Origin: Actinoallomurus bryophytorum
Lineage (GTDB): Bacteria; Actinomycetota; Actinomycetes; Streptosporangiales; Streptosporangiaceae
NCBI RefSeq assembly: GCF_006716425.1
Contig: NZ_VFOZ01000001.1
Coordinates: forward strand, 7,707,237-7,771,236
DNA: 64,000 nucleotides
Reading direction: 5' to 3'
Shown: positions 18,269 to 26,945 of the stretch, one piece after another
How the letters are laid out: each line of letters begins with the position of its first letter
Position numbering within the stretch: the stretch's first letter is position 1
The notes under the pieces: generated by a model
What the model saw: only the letters and a program-made list of their open reading frames with translations
What the model was told of the DNA's origin: nothing
The model's database searches: none
Position numbers and translations under genes: made by a program

Positions 18269-19627
18269 GTGGACAGGCGCATCTTCGGGTTGGAGAACGA
18301 GTACGGCGTTACGTGCACCTTCCGCGGGCAGCGGCGGTTGTCACCTGATGAGGTGGCCCGCTATCTGTTCCGCAGGGTGGTGTCGTGGGGCCGTAGCAGC
18401 AATGTGTTCCTGCGCAACGGGGCACGGCTGTACCTCGATGTCGGAAGTCATCCTGAGTACGCGACGCCCGAGTGTGACAGCGTCGACGAGCTCGTCGTGC
18501 ACGACAAGGCGGGTGAGCGAATCCTCGAGGGCCTTCTGGTCGACGCCGAGCGGCGGCTGCGCGAGGAGGGCATCGCGGGGGACATCTATCTGTTCAAGAA
18601 CAACACCGACTCGGCCGGCAACTCCTACGGTTGTCACGAGAACTACCTCGTCGGGCGGCACGGTGAGTTCGGCCGCCTGGCCGACGTGCTGATCCCGTTC
18701 CTCGTGACACGTCAGATCATCTGCGGTGCGGGCAAGGTCCTGCAGACGCCACGTGGCGCGGTGTACTGCGTCAGCCAGCGTGCGGAGCACATCTGGGAGG
18801 GTGTCTCATCCGCGACGACCCGGTCGCGGCCGATCATCAACACGCGCGACGAGCCGCACGCGGACGCCGAGCGGTTCCGGCGGCTGCACGTGATCGTCGG
18901 CGACTCGAACATGAGCGAGACCACGATGCTGCTCAAGGTCGGCGCGACCGACCTGGTGCTGCGGATGGTCGAGGCGGGCGTGGTGATGCGCGACCTGACG
19001 CTGGAGAACCCCATCCGGGCGATCCGCGAGGTCAGCCACGACATGACGGGCCGGCGCAAGGTGCGGCTGGCGAACGGCCGTGAGGCCAGCTCACTGGAGA
19101 TCCAGTCCGAATACCTGGACAAGGCGCGTGACTTCGTGGACCGGCGCGGCGCGGACCCGGTGGTGCTGCGGGTGCTGGACCTGTGGGAGCGCACCGTACG
19201 CGCGGTGGAGACGGGCGACCTCGACAAGGTCGCGCGGGAGATCGACTGGGTGACCAAGTACCAGCTGATCGAGCGGTACCGCAACAAGTACGACCTGCCG
19301 CTGAGCTCGCCGCGCGTGGCGCAGCTGGATCTGGCCTACCACGACGTGCACCGGGGCCGTGGGCTCTACTACCTCCTGGAACGCCGTGGCGCGGTCGACC
19401 GGGTGGCGCGCGACCTGGCGATCTTCGAGGCCAAGTCGGTGCCGCCGCAGACGACGCGTGCGCGGCTGCGGGGGGAGTTCATCCGGCGGGCACAGGAGAA
19501 ACGCCGTGACTTCACGGTGGACTGGGTGCATCTGAAGCTCAATGACCAGGCGCAGCGCACGGTGCTGTGCAAGGACCCGTTCCGATCGGTCGATGATCGG
19601 GTCGACAAGCTGATCGCGGGAATGTAG
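18269..19627 (+). CDS. pafA: Pup--protein ligase PafA
   Basis: A 452-residue ligase that uses ATP to join Pup's C-terminal Glu to target lysines. '[18 protein letters not shown]' holds the ATP/metal Glu residues. The catalytic Asp is D57 in '[18 protein letters not shown]'. It shares '[19 protein letters not shown]' and '[21 protein letters not shown]' with Dop but lacks the Dop insertion, as expected. The C-terminal domain contains '[21 protein letters not shown]'. GTG 18269 is in line with homologues. It is separated from prcA by a terminator, so it likely has its own promoter in 18144-18268. Confidence 0.97.
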   Translation: MDRRIFGLENEYGVTCTFRGQRRLSPDEVARYLFRRVVSWGRSSNVFLRNGARLYLDVGSHPEYATPECDSVDELVVHDKAGERILEGLLVDAERRLREEGIAGDIYLFKNNTDSAGNSYGCHENYLVGRHGEFGRLADVLIPFLVTRQIICGAGKVLQTPRGAVYCVSQRAEHIWEGVSSATTRSRPIINTRDEPHADAERFRRLHVIVGDSNMSETTMLLKVGATDLVLRMVEAGVVMRDLTLENPIRAIREVSHDMTGRRKVRLANGREASSLEIQSEYLDKARDFVDRRGADPVVLRVLDLWERTVRAVETGDLDKVAREIDWVTKYQLIERYRNKYDLPLSSPRVAQLDLAYHDVHRGRGLYYLLERRGAVDRVARDLAIFEAKSVPPQTTRARLRGEFIRRAQEKRRDFTVDWVHLKLNDQAQRTVLCKDPFRSVDDRVDKLIAGM

Positions 19628-19702
19628 TCGCCATCTCACGCTACCTTTAGGTGCCTGCTGACATGGTTGGGTGCTTTCTAGCTGTCTCATGCCCGCGAAA
19701 CG

Positions 19703-20818
19703 GTGGAGAAGATGTCTGAAGTGGAAGGCCGCGAGGACGCGGAGACCGAGGAGACGCAGGAAGATGCGCGGCCCAAGGTGAAGATGCCGCAGGCCAAGGA
19801 CATCCGCCGCAGCGACTTCACTCCGCACGCGCTGAACGCGAAGGGGCGTCCCGCACCACGCTCGGGCACTCGTAAGGCCGCCAAGCGCCGCAACATCATC
19901 TACTCGGCGGTGGCCGTCGTGGCGGTGGTCGCGGTGGTGGGTGTGAGCGTCTGGTACGCCAACCGCCCGGCGCCGTCGGTGAAGGTCAAGGGTGCGTTCG
20001 GCAAGGCACCGGTGGTGACGGTCCCGAAGTCCAAGCCCGCCGCCAAACAGCAGGTCAAGGAGCTGATCCACGGCAAGGGCCCGAAGGTCGGCGCCAGTGA
20101 CTTCGTCGTGGCGCACCTGGTCGGCTACCAGTGGAGCGCCAAGGGCGGCAAGGAGCTGCTGAACACCTTCAAGAAGGGCGCTCCGGCGACGGGTACCGCG
20201 AGCCAGCTCACCGGCCTCGCGCCGCTGGACAAGGCGATCGCGGGCCGTACGCAGGGCACGCGGCTGGAGCTGACGCTGCCGTACGCGGCCGTCGGCGACC
20301 AGGTCGCCCAGGCGCTCCAGCTGGCCAGGACCGACGACTTCGTCGTGGCCGTGGACGTGGTCAACTCCTTCGGCAAGTCGGCGTCGGTGCAGGGCACGCA
20401 GCAAAAGATCGACGCCAAGCTGCCCCAGGTGACGCCCGGCGCCGCAGGCCAGGCGCCCACGGTCAAGATCCCGTCCGGCAAGGCGCCGGACACTTTGCAG
20501 GTCAAGACCTTGATCCAGGGCACCGGTAAGGCCGTGACCAAGGGCCAGACGCTGGTCGGGCAGTACGACGGCGTGCTGTGGCGCACCGGCAAGGAGTTCG
20601 ACTCGAGCTACAAGCACGGCGCGCCGGCCGGTTTCCCGATCGGTGTCGGCCAGGTGATCCCGGCCTGGGACAAGGCGCTGGTGGGACAGAAGATCGGTAG
20701 CCGCGTGCTGCTGGTCGTCCCGCCGAAGGAAGGCTACGGCCCGAAGGGCTCGCCGGACGCGGGCATCAAGGGCACGGACACGCTGGTGTTCGTGGTCGAT
20801 GTCCTCGGCGCCTTCTGA
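19703..20818 (+). CDS. Membrane-anchored tandem FKBP-type peptidyl-prolyl isomerase
   Basis: A 371-residue protein. A charged cytoplasmic tail (1-60) and one membrane helix ('NIIYSAVAVVAVVAVVGVSVWYA', about 65-87) place two FKBP domains outside. The first (about 100-225) is degenerate: it lacks the usual 'FDSS' and 'IPGW' features. The second (about 250-371) is canonical, with 'LVGQYDGVLWRTGKEFDSSY', 'IGVGQVIPAWDKALVGQKIG' and 'VPPKEGYG'. It likely speeds proline isomerisation in exported proteins. Either GTG 19703 or ATG 19712 may be the start; GGAGA lies only 2-6 bases before the ATG. A second FKBP gene follows after 26 bases. Confidence 0.9.
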   Translation: MEKMSEVEGREDAETEETQEDARPKVKMPQAKDIRRSDFTPHALNAKGRPAPRSGTRKAAKRRNIIYSAVAVVAVVAVVGVSVWYANRPAPSVKVKGAFGKAPVVTVPKSKPAAKQQVKELIHGKGPKVGASDFVVAHLVGYQWSAKGGKELLNTFKKGAPATGTASQLTGLAPLDKAIAGRTQGTRLELTLPYAAVGDQVAQALQLARTDDFVVAVDVVNSFGKSASVQGTQQKIDAKLPQVTPGAAGQAPTVKIPSGKAPDTLQVKTLIQGTGKAVTKGQTLVGQYDGVLWRTGKEFDSSYKHGAPAGFPIGVGQVIPAWDKALVGQKIGSRVLLVVPPKEGYGPKGSPDAGIKGTDTLVFVVDVLGAF

Positions 20819-20844
20819 TCGCCCGGTAACTGGAGGTTCGGCAA

Positions 20845-21759
20845 ATGCGGCGCGCCGCACCATTCGTCGTGCTCGCCCTCCTCGCCGCGTGCGGTGTCGC
20901 ATGCAGCGGGGGAGGGCTGCCCGATGGCCTGAAGGTGAACGGGGACATCGGCAAGCAGCCGACGGTCACCATCCCCGGCTCCAGCCCGGACGCGAAGCTC
21001 GCCGTCAAGACGCTGCACACGGGCAAGGGCTCGAAGGTGGCGAACGGCGACCTGGTCGTGGCGAACTACGTGGGCTACCGCTGGAACGGCGGCGACCACA
21101 AGCTGATCGCCAGCAGCTATGACTCCGGGCAGCCGGCGATGTTCCCGTACGGCCACCTGGTGCCGGGGCTGAACAAGGCGCTGGCCGGGCAGCGGCCGGG
21201 CGGCCGGGTCATGGCGGTGATCCCGCCGGGCCAGGGGTACGGCGCGAACGGTTACGCGCCGATGCAGATCGGCGCCAAGGACTCCCTGGTGTTCGTACTG
21301 GACGTCGTCGCGGCCTACCCGAACGGCGCGAGCGCGCAGGGCAGACCGCAGCCACAGTCCGACGCGCGCCTGCCGCGCGTGTCGGCGGGGGCGACACCGA
21401 CGATGAAGGTCCCGCACGTACGCCCGCCGGCCAGGTTGCAGGTCCGCACCATCGTGCAGGGCACGGGCAAACCCGTGCAGGCGCGGCAGCTCGTGGTCTT
21501 CCACGACCTGGGGCAGATCTGGCGCAACGGCAAGGTGTTCGAGTCCTCGCGCGATCGCGGCCATCCGGACTCGGTGGTGGTGGGTGCCCGGCAGATGATC
21601 GCCGGCTGGGACCGCGCGGTCGTGGGCAAGCCGGTCGGCAGCCGGGTCCTCGTCGTGGTGCCGCCGGGTCAGGGGTACGGCGCGAAGGGCCACGCCGCGT
21701 CGGGCATCGCGAGCAAGGACACCCTGGCGTTCGCGATCGACATCCTCGCCGCGTACTGA
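20845..21759 (+). CDS. Lipoprotein tandem FKBP-type peptidyl-prolyl isomerase
   Basis: A 304-residue lipoprotein with two FKBP-like domains. The signal 'MRRAAPFVVLALLAACGVAC' has a lipobox (LAAC or GVAC). Both domains keep the 'PYGHLVPGLNKALAGQRPG' / 'VVGARQMIAGWDRAVVGKPVG' helix and the 'PPGQGYGA' loop, but both lack the classic FDSS (domain 2 has 'FESSRDRG'). It is a paralogue of the preceding gene with the same two-domain plan and is almost certainly co-transcribed. Together the pair gives four FKBP domains at the cell surface. A folding role in secretion is inferred; tatA/tatC lie about 6 kb downstream. Confidence 0.88.
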   Translation: MRRAAPFVVLALLAACGVACSGGGLPDGLKVNGDIGKQPTVTIPGSSPDAKLAVKTLHTGKGSKVANGDLVVANYVGYRWNGGDHKLIASSYDSGQPAMFPYGHLVPGLNKALAGQRPGGRVMAVIPPGQGYGANGYAPMQIGAKDSLVFVLDVVAAYPNGASAQGRPQPQSDARLPRVSAGATPTMKVPHVRPPARLQVRTIVQGTGKPVQARQLVVFHDLGQIWRNGKVFESSRDRGHPDSVVVGARQMIAGWDRAVVGKPVGSRVLVVVPPGQGYGAKGHAASGIASKDTLAFAIDILAAY

Positions 21760-21801
21760 CCGCCGCGTCCCGTACGGGGGCGGCCTCCTTACAATCGGCG
21801 C

Positions 21802-22521
21802 GTGAGCGATGTCGAGGCCATCACGGCCCTGGGCGACCCGGTGCGACGGCGGCTGTACGACTATGTGGTCGCCCAGGACCATGAGGTCGGCCGGGCGGAG
21901 GCCGCCGAGGCGGCGGGGATCCAGCGCACGCTGGCCGCCTTCCACCTGGACCGTCTGGCCGGCGTCGGCCTGCTCGACGTGGTCTTCCGCCGCCCGGAGG
22001 GGAAGGGCGGCCCGGGCGCGGGCCGGCCCGCCAAGCTCTACCGCAGGTCCGAGGCCGACCACGTGGTGAGCCTGCCGCCCAGGGACTACGGGACCGCGGC
22101 GGTGCTGCTTGCCGAGGTCGTGGACGCCGTCGGCGCCGAGGCCGGCCTGGAGGAGATCGCCCGGCGGCACGGGCGCGCCGCCGGGGCCGCCGCGGCGGAG
22201 GGTGGCGCGGCGAAGGCCGGCGTGGCGAAGGCTGGCGTCGAGGAGGGCGGCGCGGTGGAGGGTGGCGTGGCGAAGACCGGCGTGGAGGAGGTGCTGGCCC
22301 GGCAGGGGTACGCGCCGTACCGCGAGGGGGATGTGATCCGCATGCGCAACTGCCCCTTCCACACGCTGGCCAGGGAGTTCCCGCCGCTCACCTGCGGCAT
22401 GAACCTCGCGTTGATCGACGGGCTGCTCGAGGGCATGGGCGAGACCGGCCTGTCGGCGCGCCTGCGGCCGAGTCCGGGAGACTGCTGCGTGGAGATCGTC
22501 TCTAAAAATAATGATCATTGA
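21802..22521 (+). CDS. Winged-helix regulator with C-terminal Cys cluster (SufR/ArsR-like)
   Basis: A 239-residue regulator. The N-terminal wHTH ('AITALGDPVRRRLYDYVVAQ', recognition region 'AAGIQRTLAAFHLDRLAGVGLL') is ArsR/SufR-like. The C-terminus has 'MRNCPFHTLAREFPPLTCGMNLALIDGLLEGM' and 'PSPGDCCVEIV', a Cys arrangement like Fe-S-binding SufR regulators. Between them, about residues 130-165 are a Gly/Ala/Glu imperfect repeat ('AKAGVAKAGVEEGGAVEGGVAKTG') not expected in the family and likely a DNA-slippage insertion. GTG 21802 start. Its stop overlaps an AT-rich palindromic site, suggesting self-control or control of the following gene. Confidence 0.8.
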   Translation: MSDVEAITALGDPVRRRLYDYVVAQDHEVGRAEAAEAAGIQRTLAAFHLDRLAGVGLLDVVFRRPEGKGGPGAGRPAKLYRRSEADHVVSLPPRDYGTAAVLLAEVVDAVGAEAGLEEIARRHGRAAGAAAAEGGAAKAGVAKAGVEEGGAVEGGVAKTGVEEVLARQGYAPYREGDVIRMRNCPFHTLAREFPPLTCGMNLALIDGLLEGMGETGLSARLRPSPGDCCVEIVSKNNDH

Positions 22522-22526
22522 CATTA
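22509..22526. promoter_or_regulatory. Palindromic AT-rich operator-like site
   Basis: TAATG-N8-CATTA is a perfect inverted repeat, and AATGATCATT (22510-22519) is a perfect 10-bp palindrome nested in it. The surroundings are strikingly AT-rich for this genome. The site overlaps the regulator stop and lies about 30 bases before the DUF3291 start. Confidence 0.5.
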
Positions 22527-22554
22527 GAGTATCGGCGATGATCTGCTGTCGCCC

Positions 22555-23019
22555 ATGACGGGTCATCACCTCGCACAGCTCAACGTCGGCCGCCTGCTGG
22601 AACCATTGGACGCCCCCGAGTCGGCCGGTTTCGTGAACGGCCTCAAACCGATCAACGCCCTGGCGGACGCGTCGCCGGGCTTCGTGTGGCGCCTGACCGA
22701 CGAAGGGGGCGAGGACGCGACCGGACTCCGCCCGAACGGCGACGACATGATCGTCAACCTGTCGGTGTGGGAGTCGCTGAAGGCATTGTGGGACTTCGCG
22801 TACCGCTCGGACCACCTGGAGTTCGTCCGCCGCCGCCGAGAGTGGTTCGTGCGTACGGAGGAGCCGGTCGCGGTGCTGTGGTGGGTCCCGGCCGGCCACA
22901 TCCCGCCGGTGGAGGAGGCGCTGAGCCGCCTCGCCCAGCTGAGGGCGGAGGGTCCGGGCCCGCATGCCTTCACCTTCCGCCAGCGCTACGACGCCGAAGG
23001 CGTCGCCCTGACAACGTGA
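22555..23019 (+). CDS. DUF3291 family protein
   Basis: A 154-residue protein recognised by 'HLAQLNVGRLLEPLDAPESAGFVNGLKPINALAD' and 'SVWESLKALWDFAYRSDHLEFVRRRREWF', the hallmark of DUF3291, a heme-degrading-monooxygenase-like alpha/beta fold of unknown function. The gene starts at ATG 22555, just after the operator-like site, so the upstream Cys-rich regulator is its most likely controller. Its stop lies within copy 2 of a 19-mer motif. The specific activity is unknown. Confidence 0.85.
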   Translation: MTGHHLAQLNVGRLLEPLDAPESAGFVNGLKPINALADASPGFVWRLTDEGGEDATGLRPNGDDMIVNLSVWESLKALWDFAYRSDHLEFVRRRREWFVRTEEPVAVLWWVPAGHIPPVEEALSRLAQLRAEGPGPHAFTFRQRYDAEGVALTT

Positions 23020-23036
23020 TCTACAATGTAAAGGCG
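23018..23036 (+). promoter_or_regulatory. GATCTACAATGTAAAGGCG motif, copy 2
   Basis: Identical to the 18152-18170 motif except one base. Here the core TACAATGTA is a perfect palindrome about a central A. It overlaps the stop of the DUF3291 gene and is followed by about 750 bases without a gene. Confidence 0.4.
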
Positions 23037-23270
23037 TCGGCCGTGAAGCCGCCGCAGGGACAACCCCTGAGAATCCAACATGCGCCGCCCGACGCAAGGC
23101 CACCTGGCATAGCCGGCACGGGGCCCGCGCTGCCCAGCACGCAGGCACGGCCCAGGCCATCTGGCACAGGCCGCCCGACCCGGCGCGCCTGGCCCCCCAC
23201 GCCTGGCATGCCCGGCACGGGGCCCGCGCTGCCCGGCACACACGCCCGGCACACACGGCCCGGCACGCCA

Positions 23271-23534
23271 GCCTGGCCCGACACGTCCCGCCCGGCACGC
23301 CCGGCTCGGCCCGGCCCGAGCTGCCCGGCACGCCCAGCCTGGCCCGACACGTCCCGCCCGGCACGCCCGGCTCGGCCCGGCCCGAGCTGCCCGGCACGCC
23401 CAGCCTGGCCCGACACGTCCCGCCCGGCACGCCCGGCTCGGCCCGGCCCGAGCTGCCCGGCACGCCCAGCCTGGCCCGACACGTCCCGCCCGGCACGCCC
23501 GGCTCGGCCCGGCCCGAGCTGCCTGGCACGGCCG
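23271..23534. repeat. 66-bp minisatellite, four copies
   Basis: Units begin at 23271, 23337, 23403 and 23469, each with GCCTGGCCCGACACGTCCCG. They are near-identical for the first three and diverge at the end of the fourth. Degenerate GGCACGCCC-type pieces flank the array from about 23110 to 23640. The period is a multiple of 3, which makes long open frames on both strands, but nothing resembles a protein family. The stretch 23037-23788 otherwise holds only the element at 23656-23721. Confidence 0.9.
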
Positions 23535-23655
23535 GCCCGAGCCGCCCGGCACGCCCAGCCCGGCCTGGCACGCGCCGCCTGGCATGCCTCGCCCGGCCTG
23601 GTGGGCCCGGCCGGTAAGCCCCGCCCGGTAAGCCCCGCCCGCCCTGGGGGGCTCG

Positions 23656-23721
23656 ATCCCATTCCTATTGTCCAGTGCAGGTCGCGGCGCCCGGAAGGCG
23701 CAACCGGTTCCTGTGGATAAC
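23656..23721 (+). repeat. Inverted element, left copy, with DnaA-box-like 9-mer
   Basis: Begins ATCCCATTCCTATTGTCCAG and ends TGTGGATAAC, 56 bases from first to last block start. The inverse copy is at 26946-27010 with the same blocks and a spacing of 55. TGTGGATAA (23712-23720) equals the DnaA-box consensus read on the other strand. Confidence 0.6.
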
Positions 23722-23788
23722 TCGTCGCCGACAAGGAGGGCTGAGGCGAGGCCAAGAGCCGGCGGGGCCTGACGGTGGGCGGGGTGGG

Positions 23789-24859
23789 TCAGGTCAGTAG
23801 CGCCGCCGCGTGGCGGCCGGCGGCCGCGACCGCCAGGAAGCCCGCCAGATCCTCGTCGAGTCCCCGGCCCATCGTCGACAGGCGTACCGGGGACTTGCGC
23901 AAGGCCTCCTCCAGGCCCTCCACCGGCACGCGCACCAGCTCATGCCGCTCGCCCAGCGGCGACGCCTCCGCGACGACCCTTGCGCCGAAGTCGCCCGGCA
24001 GTTCCGGCACCACGACCTGCGCGCGTGCCAGGGCAACCCGGCCGTAGGCGGTCAGGCTGTGGTGGGAGATGCCCCGGTGGCGCTCGCGCGCGTCGGCCTC
24101 GCTCACGCGCAGCGACGCCACCGGGCGTCCCGCCAGCACACTCGCGGCGTTCACCGCCTCGCCCGCCGACACGCCCGAGAAGCCCCAGCGGGTTCCCGTG
24201 CCGAGGTTGCCCGGTCCCTGCGCGACGATCGCGACCTCGGCGTCGAGAACGAGGCGGGCGGCGAGCAGGCCGGTGTGCAGGGTCACCGCCTCCAGGTCGC
24301 CGCCGAACGCCTGGCCCACGGTGACGACCGCGGACAGGGCGCCGGCCTCGCGCAGCGCCGCGGCCGAGCGCGAGAACCAGGCCGGCAGCGCCCCGCCGTC
24401 CGGCATGACGTACACGACACGCGTGCCAGGGCGTTCCAGGTGCAGGCCGGCGACGATCGCGGGCACGGCCGAATGGAGGTCGGCCACGATCACCGGCATG
24501 CCGCCGACCGAGTCGGCCTCGCGGAGCACCTCATGGTGGGGGGAGTCCTGCTCGTCGGCGCCGAGCACGGTGGCCTGCAGCGGTGTGTACCGCGCCTTGA
24601 CCAGGTGGCCGGGGCCGGACGGGTCGGGCGGGAAACGGTCCGGGACGGCCACGACCATGGCGTACCCTCCGGTACCGAGCCCCATGGCGAGTGCCGTGGT
24701 GTTCAGCAGCACCTCATCGCCCGGCTGGGGCGTTCCCACCAGCGCCGGATAGGCCAGTGCGCGGGCCGCACCATCGTTTTCGATCTCTACGTCGAGTTCG
24801 ACCGCTCCGGGCCACTCCCGGCGTATCTTGACAACCGTGCCTTTGCGCCATCGGATCAC
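23789..24859 (-). CDS. DUF3866 family protein
   Basis: A 356-residue protein of the DUF3866 family, common in actinobacteria and some Firmicutes. It opens with a beta-rich segment ('IRWRKGTVVKIRREWPGAVELDV') and has 'NTTALAMGLGTGGYAMVV', 'HLVKARYTPLQATVLGADEQDSPHH' and a long 'VAIVAQGPGNLGTGTRWGFSGVSAGEAVNAA' block. No catalytic motif is known to me and the role is undetermined. GTG 24859 is the likely start; a longer frame reaches 24916 and would overlap pafB. It is divergent from pafB with about 50 bases between starts, so the promoters share one short region. Confidence 0.85.
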   Translation of the reverse strand: MIRWRKGTVVKIRREWPGAVELDVEIENDGAARALAYPALVGTPQPGDEVLLNTTALAMGLGTGGYAMVVAVPDRFPPDPSGPGHLVKARYTPLQATVLGADEQDSPHHEVLREADSVGGMPVIVADLHSAVPAIVAGLHLERPGTRVVYVMPDGGALPAWFSRSAAALREAGALSAVVTVGQAFGGDLEAVTLHTGLLAARLVLDAEVAIVAQGPGNLGTGTRWGFSGVSAGEAVNAASVLAGRPVASLRVSEADARERHRGISHHSLTAYGRVALARAQVVVPELPGDFGARVVAEASPLGERHELVRVPVEGLEEALRKSPVRLSTMGRGLDEDLAGFLAVAAAGRHAAALLT

Positions 24860-24909
24860 CCGCCAACGGTAGCGTCGGAGGCCACGGGGACGGGTAATAA
24901 GGAGAGCCG

Positions 24910-25854
24910 ATGTCACGCCGCAAGACCGAGCGGTTGCTCAATCTCGTGGTGTGCCTGCTGGCCACCCGCAGATACCTCAGCGCCGAGCAGATCCGCCAGG
25001 CCGTGCCGGGCTATCCCGACGGCTCCGAGGCGTTCAAGCGCATGTTCGAGCGCGACAAGGAAGAACTGCGCGAGCTCGGCATCCCCCTGGAGACCGGCAG
25101 CGACGGCGACGAGGAGGCCGGCTACCGCATCCAGCGCCAGGCGTACGAGCTGCCGGAGATCCAGCTGAGCCCGGACGAGGCCGCGGTGCTCGGCCTGGCC
25201 GCGCGGGTCTGGCAGCGCGCCAGCCTGGCCGAGGCCGCCTCCGGGGCGCTGCTGAAGCTGCGTGCGGCCGGCGTCGACACCGCCGAGGCGGCCTCTCTCG
25301 GCATCGAGCCGAGGGTCGACACCCACGAGCCCGCCTTCCCCGATCTGTGGAGCGCGGTACGCGACCGGCGGCCGGTGACCTTCGACTACCAGGGGGTCGG
25401 CCGCAGCGCCCCGCAGCGCCGCCACCTGGAGCCCTGGGGCGTGGTCAGCCGCCGCGGCCGCTGGTACGTCGCCGGGCATGACCGCGACCGCGGGCAGGTG
25501 CGGGTGTTCCGGCTCAGCCGGATCCTGGGCGACGTCACCGCCGACGGTCCGCCGGGCACCGTCGTGGTGCCCGAGGACGCCGACGTACGCGAGATCGTGG
25601 CCTCCAGCAGCAACCCGGCACCGGACCGGCGCACGGCCACGGTGCGCCTGCGGCACGGCGCCGCGCACGGCATCCGCCGCTGGGCCGCCGGCGTACGCCC
25701 CGATGACGGCGACTGGGACGTCGCCGAGCTGGGCTTCGCCGACGTCGACCGGCTCGTCGACTATCTGGCGGGATTCGCCGACGATGTCGTCGTGGCAGGC
25801 CCGCCCGACGTGCGCGACGCGATGATCCAGCACCTGAAGGCGGTACTCGCATGA
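24910..25854 (+). CDS. pafB: WYL-domain regulator PafB
   Basis: A 314-residue regulator: N-terminal wHTH ('TERLLNLVVCLLATRRYLSAEQIRQAVPGY'), a linker with 'LPEIQLSPDEAAVLGLAARVW', a WYL domain ('RRPVTFDYQG...LEPWGVVSRRGRWYVAGHDRDRGQVRVFRLSRI') and a C-terminal WCX extension. With PafC it forms the transcription activator of the mycobacterial DNA-damage (LexA/RecA-independent) response; the WYL domain is thought to sense nucleic acid. The genes are separated by 64 bases here, so they are probably co-transcribed. ATG 24910 is preceded by AAGGAGA. Confidence 0.95.
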   Translation: MSRRKTERLLNLVVCLLATRRYLSAEQIRQAVPGYPDGSEAFKRMFERDKEELRELGIPLETGSDGDEEAGYRIQRQAYELPEIQLSPDEAAVLGLAARVWQRASLAEAASGALLKLRAAGVDTAEAASLGIEPRVDTHEPAFPDLWSAVRDRRPVTFDYQGVGRSAPQRRHLEPWGVVSRRGRWYVAGHDRDRGQVRVFRLSRILGDVTADGPPGTVVVPEDADVREIVASSSNPAPDRRTATVRLRHGAAHGIRRWAAGVRPDDGDWDVAELGFADVDRLVDYLAGFADDVVVAGPPDVRDAMIQHLKAVLA

Positions 25855-25918
25855 GTGAGCGGAGCGAACGAATCAAGGGCACAGTGCCTCAGGTCACTCC
25901 TCCGGCGCAGGAGGTCAC

Positions 25919-26857
25919 ATGAGCTCGGCCGACCGTCTCACGCGGCTTCTCGCGCTGGTCCCGTACGTCATCAGCCGCACCTCGGTGAGCGTCGCGGAGG
26001 CCGCGGCGGCGTTCGAGGTCACCGAGAAGCAGCTGATCGACGACCTGAACCTCCTGTGGTGCGTCGAGCTGCGCGCCCCCGACCCGTACTGCCCGATCGA
26101 CCTGTCCTACGAGGGCGGGGAGATCGTGGTGAGCGAGGCCGAGTCGATCAGCCGCCCGCTGCGGCTCGACGTGGACGAGGCCTCCGCGCTGCTGGTGGCG
26201 CTGCGCACGCTCGCCGAGATCCCGGAGCGCGGCGACGCGGTGAGCCGGGTGATCGCCAAGCTGGAGGACGCGGCCGGCAGCGCGGCACGGCCGAGCAGCC
26301 AGGTGTCGGTGCAGGTGGACGTCCGCCCGGACGTCCTGGTCCGCGTACGCGCCGGGCTCGACGAGGGCCGGCGGCTGCGGATGACCTACTACGTGCCCGG
26401 CCGCGACGAGAACACCGACCGCGACGTGGACCCGATGCGCCTGCTCCTGGTCGACGGCTGGTCCTATCTGGAGGGCTGGTGCCGCAAGGCCGAGGCGGTA
26501 CGCCTGTTCCGGCTGGACCGCATCGTGGAGCTGGAGGTGTTGGACGTCGCCGCGAGCATCCCCGCGGACGCCGAGCCGGTCGACGTCGACCGCGGGCTGT
26601 TCCGGCCGTCGCCGGATGACATCCGGGTCCTGCTGGAGCTGACGCCGTCCGGGCGCTGGGTCGCCGACCACTACCCGTGCGAGAGCGTCACCGACCTGGG
26701 GGAGGGACGCCTGCGCGTCGAGCTGCGCACCCGCGACACCCGCTGGGTACGCAGGCTTGCGCTGCGGCTGGCCGGCGACGGCACGATCATCGCGCCGGGC
26801 GGCCTGGCGGCCGAGGTGCGCGACGACGCCGAGCGTGCGCTGGGCCTTTACGCCTAG
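25919..26857 (+). CDS. pafC: WYL-domain regulator PafC
   Basis: A 312-residue partner of PafB with the same wHTH-WYL-WCX plan: 'LTRLLALVPYVISRTSVSVAEAAAAFEVTEKQLIDDLNLLW', then 'RRLRMTYYVPGRDENTDRDVDPMRLLLVDGWSYLEGWCRKAEAVRLFRLDRI'. The WYL signature residues appear as W-S-Y in 'DGWSYLEGWC'. ATG 25919 follows a GGAGGTC site. Like PafB it should act in the DNA-damage response rather than in pupylation itself, despite its name. A 376-base region with repeats follows. Confidence 0.95.
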   Translation: MSSADRLTRLLALVPYVISRTSVSVAEAAAAFEVTEKQLIDDLNLLWCVELRAPDPYCPIDLSYEGGEIVVSEAESISRPLRLDVDEASALLVALRTLAEIPERGDAVSRVIAKLEDAAGSAARPSSQVSVQVDVRPDVLVRVRAGLDEGRRLRMTYYVPGRDENTDRDVDPMRLLLVDGWSYLEGWCRKAEAVRLFRLDRIVELEVLDVAASIPADAEPVDVDRGLFRPSPDDIRVLLELTPSGRWVADHYPCESVTDLGEGRLRVELRTRDTRWVRRLALRLAGDGTIIAPGGLAAEVRDDAERALGLYA

Positions 26858-26945
26858 TGCGTCGCGATCACGCAGGTGTTGCCTAGGGTCTGTCTCATCG
26901 TCATGCTGTTTGCCGTGTGGCGCGGCCTGGGTGGCACCACCTGGG

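Noticed and set aside
20734-23571. A 945-residue minus-strand open frame with collagen-like Gly/Pro repeats
   Set aside because: It runs antisense through the FKBP, regulator and DUF3291 genes and gains length only from the 66-bp minisatellite and high GC. There is no family text and no ribosome site.
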